Positions 1 to 11,053 of a stretch of DNA of 29,074 bases are shown here, piece after piece (position 1 is the stretch's first letter; every line of letters begins with the position of its first letter). The position numbers were made by a program, and so were the translations under genes. Origin of the DNA: Stenocarpella maydis (lineage: Eukaryota > Ascomycota > Sordariomycetes > Diaporthales > Diaporthaceae); NCBI GenBank assembly GCA_002270565.1, contig NQMI01000227.1:1-29074 (forward strand). The letters run 5' to 3'. The notes beneath the pieces are model-generated. The model saw only the letters and a program-made list of their open reading frames with translations, searched no databases and had not been told where the DNA came from.

Positions 1-20
1 GTTAGGGTTAGGGTTTAGGG
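1..20 (+). repeat. Telomere-like repeat stub (TTAGGG units)
   Basis: Two TTAGGG units followed by one TTTAGGG variant open the window. TTAGGG is the telomere unit of most filamentous ascomycetes. On the + strand a true left chromosome end should read CCCTAA, so this tract has the orientation of a right-hand end. It is therefore either an internal telomere relic or an assembly join, not simply the left end of the chromosome. Confidence 0.75.
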
Positions 21-69
21 ACTCACCAGATAAAAAGAAATTCGTTTGTTGATTCCATCGAGCCAAACA

Positions 70-183
70 ATAAGGTAGCGTTACTGATTGGATCAGGCGG
101 GGCGCTCCTTTTGGGGGCCACTTCCCGACCTGCGGGGTTGTCTTCTGCGGTAGTCAGCTGCCAATGTGTGTTGGTCCATAACA
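70..183 (+). repeat. Subtelomeric repeat, copy A (not RIP-mutated)
   Basis: This 114-bp stretch aligns without gaps to 23359-23472. By hand count about 25 positions differ and only one is a transversion. Most differences are C or G here and T or A in the other copy, so this copy is the less mutated one. It lies about 50 bp from a telomere-like tract, as does the second copy, which marks it as a subtelomere element. No coding potential was recognised. Confidence 0.85.
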
Positions 184-298
184 ATTCATTAAATTCATTA
201 AATTATTAAAACTCATTAAGATTCACTAACATTCATTAAAAATTTGAAATTAATAAAATTAATAAATTTAATAAAATTAATAAATTAAAAGCTTTATA
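181..298. repeat. AT-rich imperfect tandem repeat
   Basis: A run of about 115 bp made of loosely repeated ATTCATTAA-like units followed by AATTAATAAA-like units. It is almost free of G and C. It looks like a decayed microsatellite or minisatellite next to the subtelomeric repeat. No function is evident. Confidence 0.7.
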
Positions 299-1464
299 GT
301 AAGAGTACCTCATTGCTATGCTTATCCCTTGACTGTTGTGCTTCCCTAGCTAGTAATAAAAGCCCATTAGTTACATTCTATTTTACTTATACTATAGGAT
401 TCACATCAGACCGGAGCAACGCACTGAACTTGGCGCGTAATATGGAAAGGTCTTATCGCTTCGTATTCGTCCTCCCCATCCTGGAGAACGAGAGTGCCAA
501 GCAGCTGGGAATAAACAAAGAAAGAGCACTGAGGCTGGATGCTCCGTGCCATCCAGCTGGTATTTAGCCAAAAGTTAGCGCATTTACGAACTTAGTCTCC
601 ACGTCGTACTAGTATGAAGTGCAACGGCTTGTGCGACCCACGTGATCCATCACGTCGACTGAGCGCCATTCGTTTGGTTACGGGATGAACTAAGCTGAAA
701 CTCGCATGGCTTATTTTTGCTGCCGAAAGGCTAATACCTAGCGACATTACCAACCCTTGGTATGTACTGGGTGCAAGTAACTGCTCTGGGGCACTTGAGC
801 GTCCGATACAAGGCGAAGTGATAAAGGCATGAACGGCCGGGAGAAGAAGAGTCGGCGTTGGAGTGCTGATTAAAATGTATGGATAACGAGAAACTTACTT
901 TTGAGGACAGTGTATGTACATCACAGTTTGACTCGGAACCAGACATTCGCAGAGGCGGAGTATGCATGAGTAGGTACACTGATGAATAGTATTATAGCTA
1001 GAGCTAATAAGAGACAGTAGCACTAAACCCTAGTTCATTCCTATGCGCAATCTAAGCATCGATCACATATTGAGCGTGCGTGTTGATGACTATGGATTTT
1101 ATCGGAGTGATTTATTGCCAGGTTTACTCTATCGATACTTCGCGGTAACTACCTAGGCACTTCAACATCTACTTAGCATGAGATTAACTAGCTGAGACTG
1201 GGTGCAGGGCTTACTCCGTCTTGCATGCCTCGCTAAACTGTCGATGACGTGGGTTACTGAGCGGCAGGAGTAACTTGGCACTGTCTGGGCCCTGTGATTA
1301 AACCTCGCTGCGTCGATCGGACTCCATGTATCTTTTGACCCGCTTCATTTTCATCATGTCGCTGAGTACCTACAGCAGATACATCGTTCGTAAATATTAG
1401 TAACTATATTTCTAATTGATGAGATAAAGGCTCTCATAAACGTAATATATATTAACTCCTATCT
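299..1464. other. Gene-poor subtelomeric stretch
   Basis: Mixed composition and no open frame that reads like a known protein. A 78-codon frame around 313-567 opens on a non-ATG codon and has no recognisable motif. No tRNA, rRNA or transposon domain was seen. Confidence 0.5.
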
Positions 1465-1800
1465 GACTTTTCCAGTCCCTTTCAAGCTCTGGGTGTTGCT
1501 GAAGGGATTCACCGGTCGTTGGTCCTGGTGGACCAGGAATGGAACAGGTATCCACACACCCTACGACTCCAAGAAATAGTTGACGAACACTTGAGAAGCC
1601 CCATTGGCCTCTCAAACTTCACAGAAATCGCAGGCCTCGACTAGGGCTGGCGGATACTCGCTGTGCCGACGAAGATCCGCCAGAGGTTGTCTCAGGTACT
1701 CACGGAACGACAAATGCGCTGCATCAGGCATATGCCAGACCGGAGGGCTCCGAAAAATATCATGCGAGTCCAACCACCACAGCACAGAGGGTCAGCCGAG
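1465..1800 (+). pseudogene. Possible decayed coding fragment of unknown family
   Basis: Reading + from 1465, a frame of ordinary, protein-like composition runs 59 codons to a TAG at 1642-1644. It then continues in the same frame for about 52 codons to a double TAA at 1804-1809. The first part is rich in Leu, Val, Glu and Asp, with a stretch such as LVLVDQEWNRYPHTLRLQE; the second is basic and Arg-rich. There is no start codon at the upstream edge (a TAA lies at 1453-1455) and no family was recognised. The alternative is a chance frame, since reverse-strand frames overlap the same DNA. It is kept because amino-acid composition continues smoothly across the stop. Confidence 0.25.
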
Positions 1801-1809
1801 GAATAATAA

Positions 1810-3308
1810 ATCAAACCGCCCCTAGAAGACTTGAACAGCCTTGGAATAGGGATTGTACCGTTGCTACTACAGGAGAGATAATCAGAAACACCTCTCCCTA
1901 TGAAGACAGACAGATATTTAGAAGCGTTATGGCCAGGAAAAGGCAAGGTCACTTGTACTTAACTTCACGAATTTGGCTACTTACCATGCGCTTCTTCCAC
2001 GCTCCTACCTAGCACTTGAGGTAATTCTATTCGCTCTGCTTGTAACTATTCAAACATTACGTCTCACGACGCTCAGGAGGTAACTCTACAGGCTACACAG
2101 GTCCTTGTAAGTTTAATACCATCAATTAACTTCTATCTTAGAAATCAGACACCCGCACCGAACGGAGCAGATAGTACATCGATATCCATTACATAGCGAA
2201 TCAACCCTAGCTTGATTTGAACCCTAGACATCTAAGCCTCGTCACGAGGCTAACGTTATCACTATTTCCTTGGTGACTGTCCTAATTAAACCTACTGTCA
2301 TGTTATCATATTGTGTTTATCACCTAACGCTGTGTCTTTGAGCGTTTAGTTACCACTGAATGAACCCTTGGAAGTGACAGCCTCCCCCCTCCTCTCTCTC
2401 CCTTTAAAAAGAAAGAGTATTGTGATCGGATTAAGACCGTAACCAGCAACCTGTGGGAACAAGGCCCACATAACAATACATCTCCTACTTAAGGTGACCA
2501 TTCATGAAGGCCCAGGCGGTGAGGAATCCGCGGAACCCACTTGAACATAATGACCTTTGATGTGTGAATCTTGGTTCCCACACAGGTCTTTCTCGCCAGG
2601 AAACCTTAGCTAGGTGATTGCGAACCAAAAATGGATGCCTATGATGATATGTCAATGCAACCGAGAATTGATAAATCGATTTGGTCATCTGATGTCCCAT
2701 TAGCATTTCTCCATGGGGGATGCCGGCCCCTATCAGCGGCGGACCCTCAGAGTTACCTAAGCCAGCATGCTTGACTAAGTATCCTAAGATCGAATCATGC
2801 ATTAATAAATCCGCACATAATGTGAACTGATACGATTTTCGAGACTAAGGCGAATAGAATCATCACGCGGAAGATACGACTTTTCCCAAGCACTCACTTT
2901 TGTTACCGCATTTGGCAAAGAGGTAAGTGTCTCGGGAGGCGGGATCCACTTGAAAACGACCTTGGCGCCAATCATGTGCGGAGAACTACGCAGCGGCTGA
3001 GTTGAACCGCACCCCGGGTCAACCGCGACAGGCTAACGACCTCTAGAGCTCAGATATCGAGGCCAAGACACCTGGAAGACAGATGCGAATAGCTAGATCC
3101 CATCTGCGGTGCTCGTTTCAGGGCTCCCTCGTCCGAATGTCGGTATTTTCGGAAGTCAGTTGGTACATACTTAAGCAACGTCAGAACCCGAACTTGAGGC
3201 CGAATCCTAACTGGTGCGACAGAATCATCCATCTCCCTCTCCACTTGTAAACTTTAGAAACCACTGAGCAGACGCGCAAGATATCCAACGGCCATCCATC
3301 AACCGAAA
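1810..3308. other. Gene-poor interval upstream of the amine oxidase
   Basis: About 1.5 kb without an intact gene. A 105-codon reverse frame at 2485-2802 and a 40-codon reverse frame at 2863-2985 read acceptably but match nothing I know. A CT-rich run occurs near 2382-2404. The promoter of the amine oxidase must lie in the last part, but no clear TATA element was seen. The ATG at 3309 is preceded by GAAA, an acceptable fungal start context. Confidence 0.5.
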
Positions 3309-5391
3309 ATGACAGCCCGTCACCCATTCCTGAGTCTGCAGCCGGACGAGGTTCAGTTGACCACCGACTCCATCCACGCAAAGCATCCCGGCAAAGAACT
3401 CCTCATCCGCGTCATCGGCATCAAAGAGCCACCCAAGGCAGAATGCGTTGCCTTCATCCGGGGCAAAGGTCCTGCCCCGTCGCGGCGAACTTATGTTACC
3501 TACCAGATCAAGGGTGAGGCGACAGTGTTCGAGGACATAATTGAGCTATCAAGTGGCGAGACAACCAAATCTCGGAACATGGGGACAGCATCCTACCCAC
3601 CAGCTACAAACATCGACATGCAGCGATTGGAGGACATCGTCATGAGTGACCCCCTCGTCCAAGCCGAGATCGCTCGGCTCAAGCTACCAGAGGGTGCGGT
3701 CGTCCAGCCCGAGCCATGGCCTTATGGGACCGAGTCCGCGACTCCCGAGAGGCGCCAGTACCAGGTCTGGATGTTCCTGAAGTCGCTGGACCCAGGGGCC
3801 CGAGACCACCCGTCAAGCAATCATTTCGCTCATCCTCTGGACTTCTCACCAGTAGTCGATGACCTCACCATGAAGGTTATCCGTATTGACAGGCTCCCAA
3901 TGAAGCCGGATGAGATCACTGTCGATAACGAGGCTGCGGAGAACAGGCCGTGGCAGCCCAACCCTGACGCAGAGTATGCCTCTGAGCTCCAGCCGAGCTT
4001 GCGTGACGACCTCAAGCCTATCAATATCAGTCAGCCAGAGGGCGTCAGCTTCCGCGTCTCGGACGATGAGGTGGTCGAATGGCAGAAATGGCGGTTCCAC
4101 CTCGACTTCAACTGGCGCGAGGGCGTCGTCCTCCGGGATGTGACCTACGACGGCCGTCCGGTATTCTACCGGCTTTCCCTTGCGGAGATGACGGTCCCAT
4201 ATGGCGACCCAAGGGTCCCATATCATCGCAAAAGCGCGTATGACCTTGGCGAGGGCGGCGCCGGCTGCACAGCAAACAACCTGGAACTTGGATGTGACTG
4301 TCTCGGTGCTATTCGGTACTTTGACCGGTGGATGAACGACCACGAAGGCAAGCCACTGGCGCTCAAGAACGCAATCTGCATGCATGAAGTGGACAATGGC
4401 ATCGGATGGAAGCATACCAACTATCACACTGGACGCGCCGAGGTGACTCGCAACCGTGAGCTTGTCATCCAGACAGTGAGTTACGCAATGCCACTGGTGT
4501 TTGCTGCACAAATAGCTGACAGATTCCCAGATCATGACTATTTCCAACTATGAGTACATCCTTCAGTGGGTTTTTGACACGGCTGCAAATATTCACTACG
4601 AAGTCCGGGCCACAGGCATCATGTCGCTCGTGCCGGCCGACCAGAACGCGGACCACGACGGCATCAACTACGGGATCCTGGTCTCCCCGGGCGTCATGGC
4701 CCCCATCCACCAGCACATATTCTGCCTCCGCCTGGACCCGGCAATCGACTCGTATGACCAAGGCACGATCGTGTACGACGACGTCAAGCGCACGGGCTGG
4801 AACGCGGCGATGAACCCGTACGGAGTGGCCTTCGGCGTCGAGTCCACGCCCGTGGAGAAGGAATCATTCCTCGACCTCGACGCCAATCTCAACCGCGCGG
4901 TCAAGATGATCAACCCCAGCCGCAGGAACGGCGCGTCCCACAAGCCGGTCGGATACAAGGTCATGATACCCCCGACCCAGCTGCAGCTCGCGGACCCGGG
5001 CTCGCTGCACGGCATGCGGGCCGAGTTCGCCGACCACCACTTCTACTTCACCAAGCACGACGAGGACGAGCTCTACCCGGCGGGGGAGTTCCCGTGGCAG
5101 AGCGTCGGCGGCACGGGCCTGCGCACCTGGGCGTCGCGGAAGGGCGACATCAAGGCCGGGGAGGGCGTGGTCTGGTGCACGTTTGGTTTCACCCACGTCC
5201 CGCGGCCCGAGGACTGGCCGGTGATGCCGGTGGAGATCTTCCGAGTTGGGCTGAAGCCTGTGAACTTTTTCGAGAAGAACCCGGCCTTGGATGTACCTCC
5301 CAGCAGGCAGGCTGTCAACAAGAGCGTTGAGGTACCCAGGTCACAGAGAGAACTGCAGTTGAGGTCGGCTGGCTGTTGCGGTAGCTCATGA
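3309..5391 (+). CDS. Copper-containing primary amine oxidase (TPQ enzyme), two exons
   Basis: Oxidises primary amines to aldehydes, releasing ammonia and hydrogen peroxide, with copper and a self-made topaquinone cofactor. Exons 3309-4475 and 4531-5391 give 675 residues, a normal length for the fungal family. The first exon carries the two N-terminal domains and the start of the catalytic barrel. The catalytic base is Asp312 in YDLGEGGAG. The cofactor tyrosine is Tyr396 in the motif SNYEY. Copper ligands are His449 and His451 (HQH) and His611 (THVPRPEDWPVMP). The spacings Asp-Tyr 84, Tyr-His 53 and His-His 160 fit known enzymes. No signal peptide is present, so it is probably intracellular; the C-terminus (CGSS) is not a canonical peroxisomal SKL signal. 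All catalytic residues are intact, so the gene is probably functional. It converges with the gene at 6040-7215. Confidence 0.95.
4476..4530 (+). other. Intron of the amine oxidase gene (55 bp, phase 0)
   Basis: The donor is GTGAGT and the acceptor is CAG at 4528-4530, with a CTGAC branch-like site about 12 bp before it. Removing these 55 bases joins two in-frame open segments as VIQT-IMTISNYEY, which restores the conserved sequence leading into the topaquinone site. Confidence 0.93.
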
Positions 5392-6039
5392 GAGTGGTGT
5401 TGGAAGTGAAGGCGAAGTGCCCGGGGTTAATCAATACTATGGGCTGATGAACCGACTACGCGGCAAGATCCCCAGTAGCAATATCTATCAGATTTGTTGC
5501 CTTGTGTATATGCACGAGCCAAACTACCACTGAGTATAGGTTGGGCCGGAGTTGGCTGCCAGCTGCCAACGGCGTGCAATGCTATCAATATGGCTACCTA
5601 TGTAGTTGGGCCACTTGACCACGTCCAAAAGAATTGACGCTGGTGTACATCGTAACATGGCCAACGGTTTCTGTCCTACTCGGCCTGGAGAGATCAGAAA
5701 TTCATATTAGTGACCAAAGGATTCCTCAGAATCATTTGATATATGTGGAATACAAGGTTGAAAGCGAATGATATTGCCAAGCCAGTCAAGATGTCTAGGT
5801 ACTCAAGGAGATGTCTCTGTAACTTGGCTGAGACTGTTACAAGGGCTTGTGCGCTTCCGTGTGACAGAGACATACAATTCAATGCGGCCAGAACCTATCA
5901 GAAGAATACATCCTGTGGTGCACTTGAGTAGACTGCCTCCTGAGTGATAACCTGCTATGCCTAACTGATACATGATAGCCTCCTATCTCGATAACCATAC
6001 GACACCTGTGTCCCCGGTCGGGATTTGATCAACTGAGCC
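5392..6039. other. Intergenic region between convergent genes
   Basis: Shared 3' flank of the amine oxidase (+) and the EEP-family gene (-). Small open frames on both strands around 5694-5931 overlap each other and have no recognisable motif. Nothing else was seen. Confidence 0.5.
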
Positions 6040-7215
6040 TCAAGCTTGGCCCCCTAAAGTCCAAGCTTCTCCCACCTCGAAATCTGCCATCAGGCCATAA
6101 TGATCAGTTGCAAAATCAGGCCAGCCTTCCGCAGTAAGCTTCGCGCTGACAGATTCGTCCCCGACCTTGACTCCAACGCCAATGGTCTCGAGGCTCTTCA
6201 GCCGTAGAAGGTTCCCGCCCCCTTCACTCTCCTCTGGCTGCCAGAAACACACCTTGTCCATTCTTTTAGGTGGGTACCTCGAACTCCTGCTCTGGTATCC
6301 CCAGGTATATCCAGCCGGGTCGCTCTCCTTTCCTCCCATCTCGAGGTAGGCATCCTTGAATCCGTTGTCCTTCGGCTGGGTCAGATCATAGTCCTGATTT
6401 GCGTTGCAGTCCCCAGCGAGGATGCCCGCCGCGACCCCAGCCGATCCGTCTTGCAGGTATTTCGCGCAGGCTTTCCATTGTATGGGCCGCACAGGCGGCT
6501 TCCCCGCCATCGAGTCCAGGTGGACGTTGCAGAGCCTCAGGATGGACGGCCCGCCCCCGGTTTCTTGCTCGGCCTGCCCTCCCGAGGGCGTCACTGCCAG
6601 GTCGACCAGCAGGGCCTCACGCATGTATTCACTCACAAATGGCAGCCGCGACACCTGTGCAATGCGAAGACGCCTGTCAACGAGCGCCACGCTGTTGTAG
6701 CCGCACCGCCAGTGGTCTGTGGCCAGGTCCGTGACGAGGAACCTCTCTTGGACCCAGGCGGCAGATGCGATCTGGCGCAGGTCATCGGCGATCTGCGGGT
6801 CGAAGCTCTTGGCCAGCCGGTCGAGGTTGATGGGCATGTCCTGCCGAAGCTCCTGCAGGCAGATGACCACTGCTGTGGATGTGGGGATGCCTGACACCAG
6901 CTCCTGGAGGTACGCGAGGGCTGACGCCATCCGGGCTTGGGGGAACGGCGCCATGAAGTCGATGTTCCATGTGAGGAGGCGCAGGTTCGAGATGGTCGGG
7001 TTCTCATTCGCGCTGGGCGCGTGCTGGGTGGCTGGCGGCCCGGCACGTCGCCATTTCGAGCCGGAGAAGACGTAGTATGGCTGAGGCGTGGGCGTGTATT
7101 CTTCCAGCTGCTTGTGGGTCAACTTGGCGACTAGGGACGGCGAGGCTATAGGGTTTGATGTTTCTGGAGGCCTTGGTTTGGATGGAATAAGATTTTTAAG
7201 AAATCTGGCGCCCAT
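6040..7215 (-). CDS. Endonuclease/exonuclease/phosphatase-family protein, TDP2-like
   Basis: A 391-residue intronless protein. From about residue 78 it shows the metal-dependent EEP fold in order: LLTWNID (81-86), catalytic Glu122 in CLQEL, CNVHLDS (229-235), the metal-binding GDCNAN (268-273), YTWGYQ (303-308), MDKV with Asp320, and the C-terminal ATDHYG (369-374) containing the catalytic Asp-His pair. The order and spacing, and the WNID motif, resemble tyrosyl-DNA phosphodiesterase 2, which removes trapped topoisomerase peptides from DNA 5' ends. Fungal members are diverse and could act on other phosphodiesters. The first 75 residues are basic and Pro-rich with no clear secretion signal. 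All key residues are present, so it is likely active. The start is the first in-frame ATG. Confidence 0.85.
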   Translation of the reverse strand: MGARFLKNLIPSKPRPPETSNPIASPSLVAKLTHKQLEEYTPTPQPYYVFSGSKWRRAGPPATQHAPSANENPTISNLRLLTWNIDFMAPFPQARMASALAYLQELVSGIPTSTAVVICLQELRQDMPINLDRLAKSFDPQIADDLRQIASAAWVQERFLVTDLATDHWRCGYNSVALVDRRLRIAQVSRLPFVSEYMREALLVDLAVTPSGGQAEQETGGGPSILRLCNVHLDSMAGKPPVRPIQWKACAKYLQDGSAGVAAGILAGDCNANQDYDLTQPKDNGFKDAYLEMGGKESDPAGYTWGYQSRSSRYPPKRMDKVCFWQPEESEGGGNLLRLKSLETIGVGVKVGDESVSAKLTAEGWPDFATDHYGLMADFEVGEAWTLGGQA

Positions 7216-7487
7216 TTTTCATCGATCTCCTGTGTGATGGGTGAGATGAATCTGGGTTGGTGGCCTGCCCGGGTCGGTGGCAACGTTCATGTGAGCAGGC
7301 GGGGTGTTTTCGCGGCTCTTTCAGCTCCAGCTGAGCGGTTAGCACGCCGTGGTCGCTGGCCAGGTGGCTGGCTGGCTGGAGCTAGGCTGATAGAGCCTAG
7401 GGCCCCGGTGGCTGATGTGCCATGCTGAAGTCGCTCAACTTTTGTCGTCAGATTACTTTTCTTGCAAGCATATGATCCTGGGACTAG

Positions 7488-7906
7488 CCAACATATATTA
7501 CTAAGGGACACACCCTCGGCCTCCGAATCGTCTGGGAGCAGGCTGTCCCCGGCGGCGTCATCCCCGGCGACCCAACAAACACCATCACTGGCGCCCCGCC
7601 ATGTACGACAATGCACGTCACCTGGCTTGGTCTCACGCATGCTCCTCATGCGGGTGGGAGCAGCGAGCCCACTCACATCTCCACGCTCGAGCTGATCCAG
7701 CATGAGCTGCCGGCCGACGTTGCTGAGGAGCACAAGAGCCTCACGCCCAAGGCCAGACCCTGGGATGTGGGAGCGGCTCATGTCAATCTGATGGTCCAGG
7801 GCTTGGATGAGATCGTGGGGAAGGCTAAAGTTAACGGTTGGAGTTTGTATAGTGGGATATTTATCCTTCTTTGGGAGGTACCAGAGCTAATAAAAGCTAG
7901 AGGCTA
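7488..7906 (+). pseudogene. Fragment of a VOC (glyoxalase/bleomycin-resistance type) gene
   Basis: One open frame runs from after a TAG at 7485-7487 to a stop at 7905-7907. It reads like the middle of a vicinal-oxygen-chelate domain: LGLRIVWEQAVPGGVIPGDP, then TMHVTWLG, then THISTLELIQHELP, then RPWDVGAAHVNLMV, and a GLDEIVGKAKVNGW helix. The usual N-terminal strand and helix before LGLRIV are missing. After NGW the similarity stops and an AT-rich tail unlike the family follows. The only usable ATG (7611) lies inside the domain. I infer a fragment truncated at both ends rather than a working enzyme. An overlapping 164-codon reverse frame (7287-7781) is a shadow. The family call rests on motif recognition by eye. 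Confidence 0.55.
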
Positions 7907-7907
7907 A

Positions 7908-9118
7908 AGAGTGTGCTATCTGAGAGGGCCTGACGGCGAGCTGGTCGAGCTGACAGAAATTCCAAAACAGCTATAATACTGTAGCCACGGTTGATATATG
8001 CCGGCTGTGGTTTTGTCAGTGGTCATTTCCGTGCAATGGCCACATTGGTTGCGTACCTAGCTATAGATTTGCCATGCAAATATAAACGGAACCGGCAGTA
8101 TCTTGCCTGGTCTTCTAAGCTCATATGACTCAGCCAATTGAGCATAGATTTATATGTGGGCTTTGAGTGTACTCCTGCCATGCCCTGTCTTACCAACACA
8201 AGACATACCTCATGGAACATAGAGCAATCATGATTCGCACGTGTGCACTCATAACGTAGTTATTTGATATAAGTACAGAATAGAGACTAGTATGAACCTC
8301 CCAGCTTGTGCGGTAGACAGAAAAGGGAGATTTAATAAATTGACTCGCCTCATGCGCCCAGCTATCCACCACAAAGGCTCTGTTTGACGGGCCAGAGGGA
8401 ACATCAGCTTCCGAGGCGAAAACAATAGATACACAGATTCGAATAGTCAACGCACAAGGCTACATCATGTGATTTCTCTTATACAGCGTTATGGATTGGA
8501 GGCAAGCTATTGAAAACTAGATTGGTCAAATCGGTCTTTTGTGATAACTTTTTATTCAATCTACCACGTTTTTTCCATGTGACCGTTACGCCTGAAGATA
8601 TTCAAGTAAAATGATCATGGAACCATCTTCAAGCCCTGCCCGATTTTGTATGTCTTTGGTGTCATAAGACTCGCTGATTGAGTACCCAGATTGCCAGGCC
8701 GGGACACTACGGCTCTTATCACCTCGCATATAGCTAATTTTAAAGCGATCAAGTAGACTAGCCCCAGAGAGAAGAGACAACAGCAGGTTGGGGGCTGGTT
8801 TCGCTGATAAGAGGTGTGGCTTGCAGGCCCAATCACATCGGCCCTCAGCCGCCAGTCTTGACCGCTGTGAGCACATGGATTACGATCCTACGACCGCAGT
8901 TACTTGGCAGCATTTGTATTGCTCCGCGCCAGTGGCCCCAATGGCTTCGCACTGGATCCTGGCCGACGTTGCATGAGCCGCTTCATGTAGTTTTCAGCTG
9001 ATCCTTTTTCTTGTGAAATCCCTCTCAGAGTCATCTCATCTCTAGGCGATGCCTTTGCTACCAGGCGGCTTCTCTTCGGCTTTCATCATTGCTGTTACTG
9101 AGTTTCTTTCGATTTGAC
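7908..9118. other. Intergenic region, no gene recognised
   Basis: About 1.2 kb. Reverse frames around 8023-8450 and 8586-8876 are short, overlap in several frames and show no motif. The last part should contain the promoter of the (now broken) gene starting at 9119; no strong TATA box is visible. Confidence 0.5.
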
Positions 9119-10013
9119 ATGGCGCCACGTGCAGGAAGCACCTCTTGGTCCCCTGATCTACAGAATAGCTATGGGCCCGAGGCTACGAGGGGGATTATCC
9201 CCATGAAGGACCTCAAGCTGTGCCATATGCAGGGTCTGAAGCTGTACCACCACATGCAGGGCCAGAACCAGTACCAGGGCAATCGCCACACTACGGCTAC
9301 GTTCAGAAGCGGTACGAATATCGGGGAAATGATGCACCCATATTGAAGGAAACGAAAAGAATACTCGGACTCCCTGCCACGATTTTCTGGGTCATCGTCG
9401 GACTCGTCGTCTTACTCGTGTTGGGCATCTCTCTTGGCGCTGGTCTCGGCGTCGGCCTAAGCCAACGCGCATATATATCTTCCGCCTCAACCGCCATAGC
9501 CACCTCAACCACCTCATTATCACCCCAGGATCAGGCGACCACATTGGCGAGTACTTTATCAACGTCGACGTCGCCATCAACCACAACTTCAAGTCAACCC
9601 AGCAGCACATCATCCGCGCCTGTGACCTCTGGAACGACTGGCGTGGCTGACAACAGCTGTACTCACTTGATTCCTACGACATATTACTCCAATGCAGATT
9701 CAAGCGTGAGCTTCGTGACATACTGCTTCACTGACTGGCCCAACCACGATACTGCTGCTGACGGGAACGGGACGGTCGCGGACCTCAAATTCATGATCCG
9801 ATACAGCTTCGAAGACTGTATGGATGAGTGTGTAAAGTACAACGCAGATCTCGTATCGGGAGAGAGCAAGTGTGCCACAGTGACATACAACAGCAACCTG
9901 ACGAGTATTGTTGCGGTAGGCCAGCAAGGAGGAGAAATTGTTTCTTGAAGAATGCCACGGGGGTCAATTGGCAGGAAAGTGCATCAAGCGCTTGTGGAGC
10001 TATTGTCTACTAA
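9119..10013 (+). pseudogene. Single-span membrane protein gene broken by two 1-bp frameshifts
   Basis: Belongs to a common fungal group with a Pro/Tyr-rich cytoplasmic tail, a basic KETKRILGLP segment, one membrane span with a glycine-rich end (IFWVIVGLVVLLVLGISLG), a Ser/Thr-rich linker and a small Cys-containing extracellular domain. Three frames are needed to read it. Frame 1 runs from the ATG at 9119 (MAPRAGSTSWSPDLQ) to the five-G run at 9189-9193. A second frame then carries the tail, the span and most of the domain to a premature TGA at 9946-9948. A third frame, entered near 9926-9935, gives an ending in SACGAIVY with TAA at 10011-10013. The net effect is one base lost, then one base gained. 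Either this is a recent pseudogene or there are sequencing errors at homopolymers. Function is unknown; the layout suggests a surface sensor or cell-wall protein. Confidence 0.75.
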
Positions 10014-11053
10014 TAAAGACGTGGGGACAATTTCTAGTCGAAAAGCTGTCGGTAGAATCGCAATAGCGCTGGGCCATGACTAAATAGTCGCTTTGTTAAG
10101 AAGCACTTGGCCAGCTTGACTAAAACTACTCTGGAGGTGGAGGCCGCAATGAAGGGAGATGTGGCTCGGTACAGTGCGTACGACCACTGTGAAGAAATCG
10201 TCAAGAGCCCTTTGCCTCAGGAGGCAGTTATTCTAGCGGTCATTGGGCCACGGTGAGGCCAATACGGGGCTTATATAAGTATGTAATGAGATAGTTATAA
10301 AAGGGATGAAGGTACCTAGGTAGCATTTCACTAATTCAAGAACTCGCCTGGAGGAACGAGTTCGTTTCATGAGCTGCTGTATTCTGCCATTGACTGTAAT
10401 TATCGAGAATTGATGGTCTGGTGTTGTTTGGATTGGGAAATTGAAAATCCTTGCGGAATTGGAGCAGTGCATCGCCTTGCTGCGGCGCAGCCGTCCGATG
10501 AGGAGCTCTGCGCGAGCTTTTCAAGAAGTGATGCAATGATGAGCCCTGGCTCCTCAAGGGCAACCGGCTGGTAACTGGGACTCTGCGAGCTTAGATGGAA
10601 CGTTGCAGGCTGCGCCACGGTGTGCGGATCGGTTCAGAGACGGTCTCATCACAACTTGAAAGGAATCCATACCGCTCTTCTTGTGATTGTTTGCCTTCTA
10701 TGGAGTCCTGAATTCATCTTGCAGCTCACCTGCCCTTTCACCAAGGCCGAGCCGATGACCGTATTCCTGAATACGAGTCGCAGGAGTCACGTATCTGCCT
10801 AGTGCTCACTGCTGACACCACAGGAGCCAAGCCGCCTTTGATGCTACCTAGGTCCCAGATGTCTATGAGTTGAACAGAAGAATGATAAATTTAGGACATG
10901 TGCTTGAATGAAAACGGGAAGACGTAATATAAAGGCGTCCATAGTCCATAACTTCATGCAGATTAAACTCTTGCTGATCTTCACACTCTGCTCCTCACCA
11001 CCTTTTTACCTCACAGCTATCAAGTGCTCGCCAAAGAAAAACTAGTCTTCAAT
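10014..11053. other. Intergenic region with palindromes and a promoter
   Basis: No gene recognised. An AATAAA at 10013-10018 directly follows the broken membrane gene. Two copies of the palindrome ACCTAGGT occur (10314-10321 and 10846-10853). The downstream end holds the TATA element and the pyrimidine-rich leader of the secreted protein gene at 11054. Confidence 0.55.
10928..10933 (+). promoter_or_regulatory. TATA box of the small secreted protein gene
   Basis: TATAAA lies 121 bp upstream of the ATG at 11054. It is followed by a pyrimidine-rich segment around 10965-11015, typical of transcription starts and leaders of well expressed fungal genes. Confidence 0.5.

Noticed and set aside
2205..2275. 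tRNA-like pattern on the reverse strand (GGGTTCAAATC near a CCTCG/CGAGG stem)
   Set aside because: The T-arm stem does not pair, the CCTCG/CGAGG hairpin has only a 3-base loop and no acceptor stem can be formed.
3846..4547. 233-codon reverse open frame opposite the amine oxidase
   Set aside because: Overlaps exon 1 and the intron of a gene with clear catalytic residues; no motif of its own.
7287..7781. 164-codon reverse open frame
   Set aside because: Overlaps the VOC-like + frame, which reads as a real domain, and has no recognisable motif itself.
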